From JAGMDK01 sp023128695 (GTDB lineage Bacteria > Planctomycetota > Phycisphaerae > UBA1845 > Fen-1342), in contig DAOVQG010000248.1 of assembly GCA_030628805.1 (NCBI GenBank), forward strand, positions 1 through 7,047: a stretch of DNA of 7,047 nt, written 5' to 3'. Below the pieces are notes generated by a model, which made no database searches, was not told the DNA's origin, and was given only the letters and a program-made list of their open reading frames with translations. The position numbers and the translations under genes are program-made. Shown here one piece after another: positions 3,953 through 7,047 of this stretch. The stretch's first letter is position 1. Each line of letters opens with the position of its first letter.

Positions 3953-6826
3953 ATGCGCTGGAGTGTACGAATTGGGCTTGGACTTGCGGTGTGCTTGATC
4001 TGCGTCCCCGCTGCTTTCACAGCGGAAAAACAGATCACGGCGGAGTACTCATTTGACCGTCCGACCATCTCTCAGGTGAATATCGGGCGTGTGCAGTATG
4101 ACCGGATTCACATGCCGGGTGTTCCGAATTGCGGTAATGCCGGGCAGCCGGCGTTGCCCGCCGATGGAGCACGCATCCTGCTCCCGTATGGCACGGCGGT
4201 CGCGAGCATCGAAGTCGTGCCGAGCGAGATGGTCTCGCTCGGCAGTGGTTTTATGATCGAACCGGTTTCGCCCGGCGTGCCGTTGTCGGCTGATCCGGGG
4301 TCGGCCGAGCTCCCGACGCCGGACCCCGCGATCTATGGTGCGGACCGCCCCTTCCCGGGGGCGCTCCACGAGGAAATCGGCACGCAGGGTTTCCGGGGCC
4401 ATCAAATCCTGGTGTTGAAGCTGCACCCGGTTCACTACGTGCCCACGTCCGGGGAGCTGTACTACTACCCCCGCCTGACGGTGATGGTGAACACGATCGC
4501 CACCGGCCGATCTCCCGCGCTGTATCGAGGGCTGGCCGGAGACAACGCGGAGGTTCGGGCCAAGGTTGACAACCCGGGGATCGCCGCCACTTACGCCGTC
4601 TCGGGCTTCAGGGGCGTAAGAAGTTTCGAGCTGTTGATACTCACCACGCCGACGCTGGCCGACAGCTTTGTGCCGCTCAAGGATTTTCATGACACCCATG
4701 GCATCCCCACCGAGATTCACACCACGACCGATGTCGGCAGCACCAACCCCGACGACGTACGCGACTATATCAGCGACCGATATTACAATGACGGGATCAC
4801 CTATGTTCTCATCGGCGGCGACGATGACGTCATTCCGGCCAAAGACCTCTACGTGGTCAGCGATCCGGGCCCCTGGCCGTACATCGAATACAACATGCCG
4901 GGCGACCTCTACTTCGGCTGCCTGGACGGCACCTGGAACTATGACGGCGATTCGTATTGGGGTGAACCCACCGACGGGCCCGGCGGCGGAGACGTCGACC
5001 TGATCGCCGAGGTCTATCTGGGCCGGGCGTCGGTCGGCAACACGACCGAGGCCGCCCGTTTTGTGAACAAGACCCTCTGGTACCTGACCGGACAACATGC
5101 TTATCCGGAGAAAGCCCTGCTGGTCGGCGAGTACCTCGGCTTCGGTGGACCGTCGGAGTACGCCGGCGACACCTTGGATGAGCTGGCCGACGGCTCGAGC
5201 GCCCACGGCTACACCACCGTTGGCATACCTTCCAGCCTATATGCCATTGACAAACTCTACGAGCGCGACTGGCCCGGCCATAGTTGGCCGCAGTCCGAGT
5301 TGGTGACGCGTATCAACAGCGGCTTGCACCTCCTGAACCACCTCGGCCACGGCGCTCCGGACTACGCCATGAAGCTCTATAACAGCGATATTACGACCCT
5401 GCTGACGAACAACGATCTCTGTTTCGTCTACTCGCAGACCTGTTCGGCCGGCCATTTTGACGGCACGGACTGCTGGGCGGAGACGGCAAACATCAAGACG
5501 GATTACGGTGCCTTCGCGGTCGTCATGAACGCCCGGGCGGGCTGGGGCGACTGGAACACCACCGACGGCGCCTCGCAGCGGTTTAACCGTGAATTCTGGG
5601 ACGCCGTGTTCAACCCCGCTGAAAACATGCCGGAACTCGGGCGGGCCAACCAGGATTCCAAGGAGGACAATCTCTACCGGATCAATCAGGACTATATGCG
5701 CTGGATCACCTACGAATTGACTGTGTTCGGCGATCCGACGCTCGCTTTTGGGGAGGTGACCGGCCTGCGCGTCAGCCCCTCCACCGCGCTCAACGCGGAA
5801 GGCGACGCCGGCGGGCCGTTCACGCCTGATAGTATTATCTACACGCTTGAGAACGCGAGTGAGATTGGGATCAACTACAACGTGACCCACAGCGCGTCCT
5901 GGGTGACGGTTACGAACGAGTCGGGCTACCTGCCTCCCGAAGGCACCGCCCAGGTCACGGTCTCGATCAACTCCGAAGCGAACTCGTTCGGCAACGGTTA
6001 CTACACCGACACGGTGAACTTCATCAACACGACCACCCACGAGGGTGACACCAGCCGTAGCGTCAACCTCAAGATTGGTGTCCCGAGCGTGCAGTACAGC
6101 TTCCCGCTGGACACCAATCCCGGCTGGACGATGAATGGCGAGTGGGCCTTCGGTCAGCCCACCGGTCAGGGCGGCACCAACTACGGCGGCCCGGATCCCA
6201 CCAGCGGCGCGACCGGCAGCAACGTCATCGGCGTCAACCTCAACGGGGATTACTCTCTCACCCCCGGCGGCCCGTATCACGTCACGCTCGGCCCGTTGGA
6301 CCTGACCGCCGTCGCGGAGGTTGATTTGCGGTTCCAACGTTGGCTCAACACCGACTATCAGCCGTACGTCTACGCCACCCTGGAGATGTCGACCGACGGC
6401 AGCACCTGGCAAACGCTCTGGCAAAACGGCAGCCAGGAAGTCGCTGATTCGAGTTGGAACGCGATGGCTTATCCCGCCCCCGCGGCCGAAGATCAGGACA
6501 CCGTCTACTTCCGCTGGGGCTACCAGGTCAACGACGGTGCGTGGGCTTACTCCGGCTGGAACATTGATGACATTGAGATCTGGGGCTTGGCCGTCGCCCC
6601 GCCGCCGGTCTGTCGCGGGGACAGCAATTGCGACGAGTGGATCAACTGGCGAGATATCGGCTTCTTTGTGGCGGCGCTGAACGACGACGTGGCGGCGTGG
6701 GAAGCCATGTTCCTGCCCGGCACGCCGACCTGCTCGTTCGACAACAACGACGTAAATGATGACGGCACGGTCAATTGGCGTGACATCGATCCCCTCGTCA
6801 CCCTGATGAATACGACTTGTCCGTAA
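3953..6826 (+). CDS. Secreted multidomain C25-family (gingipain-like) cysteine peptidase with dockerin-like C-terminus
   Basis: From the ATG at 3953 the product has 957 residues. A Sec signal peptide covers 1-24 (cleavage likely AFTA/EK). Residues about 25-215 look like a C25 propeptide (GQPALPADGARILLPYG, 64-80). The catalytic domain spans about 223-600: FELLILTTPTLADSF near its start, LIGGDDDVIPA (286-296), AEVYLGRASV (352-361), then the catalytic His466 in NHLGHG and Cys497 in SQTCSAG, a His-Cys spacing of 31 much like gingipains, and FGDPTLAF (592-599) at its end. Then come an Ig-like BACON-type domain (about 604-709; SWVTVTNESGYLPPEGTAQV), a jelly-roll-like domain (about 714-879; RFQRWLNTDYQPYVYATLE and YSGWNIDDIEIWG), and a dockerin-like module (886-957). 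Cleavage specificity cannot be read from the sequence. There is no Bacteroidetes T9SS sorting domain. Transcription is divergent from the glycosyltransferase; an IS end follows 22 bases after the stop. Confidence 0.92.
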   Translation: MRWSVRIGLGLAVCLICVPAAFTAEKQITAEYSFDRPTISQVNIGRVQYDRIHMPGVPNCGNAGQPALPADGARILLPYGTAVASIEVVPSEMVSLGSGFMIEPVSPGVPLSADPGSAELPTPDPAIYGADRPFPGALHEEIGTQGFRGHQILVLKLHPVHYVPTSGELYYYPRLTVMVNTIATGRSPALYRGLAGDNAEVRAKVDNPGIAATYAVSGFRGVRSFELLILTTPTLADSFVPLKDFHDTHGIPTEIHTTTDVGSTNPDDVRDYISDRYYNDGITYVLIGGDDDVIPAKDLYVVSDPGPWPYIEYNMPGDLYFGCLDGTWNYDGDSYWGEPTDGPGGGDVDLIAEVYLGRASVGNTTEAARFVNKTLWYLTGQHAYPEKALLVGEYLGFGGPSEYAGDTLDELADGSSAHGYTTVGIPSSLYAIDKLYERDWPGHSWPQSELVTRINSGLHLLNHLGHGAPDYAMKLYNSDITTLLTNNDLCFVYSQTCSAGHFDGTDCWAETANIKTDYGAFAVVMNARAGWGDWNTTDGASQRFNREFWDAVFNPAENMPELGRANQDSKEDNLYRINQDYMRWITYELTVFGDPTLAFGEVTGLRVSPSTALNAEGDAGGPFTPDSIIYTLENASEIGINYNVTHSASWVTVTNESGYLPPEGTAQVTVSINSEANSFGNGYYTDTVNFINTTTHEGDTSRSVNLKIGVPSVQYSFPLDTNPGWTMNGEWAFGQPTGQGGTNYGGPDPTSGATGSNVIGVNLNGDYSLTPGGPYHVTLGPLDLTAVAEVDLRFQRWLNTDYQPYVYATLEMSTDGSTWQTLWQNGSQEVADSSWNAMAYPAPAAEDQDTVYFRWGYQVNDGAWAYSGWNIDDIEIWGLAVAPPPVCRGDSNCDEWINWRDIGFFVAALNDDVAAWEAMFLPGTPTCSFDNNDVNDDGTVNWRDIDPLVTLMNTTCP
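6608..6823 (+). other. Dockerin-like duplicated calcium-binding module with four cysteines (part of the peptidase)
   Basis: Residues 886-957 contain two EF-hand-like loops: DSNCDEWINWRD (890-901) and DVNDDGTVNWRD (933-944), each followed by a hydrophobic helix. The second loop is canonical DxNxDGxVNxxD. In the first, the usual Gly at loop position 6 is Glu. Cys887, 893, 927 and 956 could form two disulfides. Planctomycete secreted proteins commonly end in such a module; cohesin partners are not established. Confidence 0.75.
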
Positions 6827-6848
6827 AGCCGGGTTAAATAGTCAAAAA

Positions 6849-6874
6849 GGGGGTATCCGGTTGACGCAAGTCGA
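6849..6874. repeat. Probable terminal inverted repeat of an IS1595-family element
   Basis: GGGGGTATCCGGTTGACGC at 6849-6867 lies just outside the transposase stop, and a G-rich terminus of this kind is usual for IS1595-family ends. The opposite end is outside the window, so the repeat partner and the target duplication cannot be confirmed. Confidence 0.5.
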
Positions 6875-6876
6875 TA

Positions 6877-7047
6877 CTACCGGTTGTGGTTGCCACCAAC
6901 GAGATCGCGATACCGCGTTGGCCCGATGGTGGCTGCCTGTTCCATAAGCCGATGGAAAAACAATCCACGCGCTCGCGAGGTGCGACGGTTGAACCGGAAG
7001 GTGAACTCGTCGAGGTAGTAGTCGAGATGCTTTCCGCTCACGCCCCC
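6877..7047 (-). CDS. IS1595-family (ISXO2-like) transposase, C-terminal 56 residues
   Basis: The minus-strand frame from the window edge to TAG at 6879-6877 encodes a peptide containing HLDYYLDEFTFRFNRR, then LFFHRLMEQA. This HLxxYLxEFxFRxNRR block is the characteristic C-terminal part of ISXO2-like DDE transposases, and its Glu is probably the last acidic residue of the catalytic triad (family knowledge, from memory). The length after the block and the stop position are normal for the family, so this end looks intact. The N-terminal zinc-ribbon and the first two catalytic Asp residues lie outside the window. The frame has no start in the window and is too short to appear in a length-limited ORF list. 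Confidence 0.8.
   Translation of the reverse strand, partial: GGVSGKHLDYYLDEFTFRFNRRTSRARGLFFHRLMEQAATIGPTRYRDLVGGNHNR

Larger units (their letters stand above)
6849..7047 (-). mobile_element. IS1595-family (ISXO2-like) insertion sequence, one end only
   Basis: This covers the 3' end of the transposase gene and the putative terminus. The element extends beyond the right edge. It is inserted with its transposase transcribed towards the peptidase gene (convergent). Confidence 0.7.

Noticed and set aside
4049..5206. Minus-strand open frame of 385 codons
   Set aside because: It is a shadow of the C25 peptidase catalytic region; composition is Arg/Val/Gly-rich without domain motifs.
5237..6424. 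Minus-strand open frame of 395 codons
   Set aside because: It is a shadow of the peptidase gene in the antisense frame, with no family motif or plausible start context.

Overview
The window looks like a chromosomal stretch from a member of the Planctomycetota, probably a metagenome-derived genome. The reasons are a high-GC sequence with very GC-rich third codon positions (hence long open shadow frames on the opposite strands), GC-rich palindromic dispersed repeats of a type familiar from planctomycete intergenic DNA, and a C-terminal dockerin-like module with the DxNxDGxVNxxDI pattern and paired cysteines often seen on secreted planctomycete proteins. The assignment is inference from these traits, not from a marker gene.

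Layout from left to right. (1) Positions 1-1367, minus strand: a secreted esterase of the enterochelin-esterase-like alpha/beta-hydrolase family with an N-terminal starch-binding-like beta-sandwich. It has no stop inside the window. Its natural end appears to lie near position 132, after which the frame reads through a block of three GC-rich repeat units (11-110) and leaves the window still open. (2) Positions 1368-1577: a 210-base spacer holding a candidate operator or promoter palindrome, a roughly 100-base segment bounded by imperfect inverted repeats, and a perfect 9-bp hairpin just after the next gene. (3) Positions 1578-3626, minus strand: a polytopic membrane glycosyltransferase of the GT39/ArnT-like type fused to a C-terminal TPR domain. 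(4) Positions 3627-3952: a divergent intergenic region with a nested palindromic repeat (3682-3767) and the 5' leader of the next gene. (5) Positions 3953-6826, plus strand: a large secreted multidomain cysteine peptidase of family C25 (gingipain-like) with a propeptide, catalytic domain, BACON-like Ig domain, jelly-roll-like domain and dockerin-like C-terminus. (6) Positions 6827-7047: the end of an IS1595-family (ISXO2-like) insertion sequence, with the last 56 codons of its transposase on the minus strand and its terminus 22 bases after the peptidase stop.

The genes do not form one operon. The glycosyltransferase and the peptidase are divergent, and the esterase follows the glycosyltransferase after a 210-base gap with its own ribosome binding site. 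A shared theme is the cell envelope and exterior: a secreted hydrolase, a membrane sugar transferase and a secreted protease. A functional link between them is not shown by the sequence. I see no RNA gene, CRISPR array or obvious new defence system; the most interesting points are the repeat-driven extension of the esterase and the domain architecture of the peptidase.
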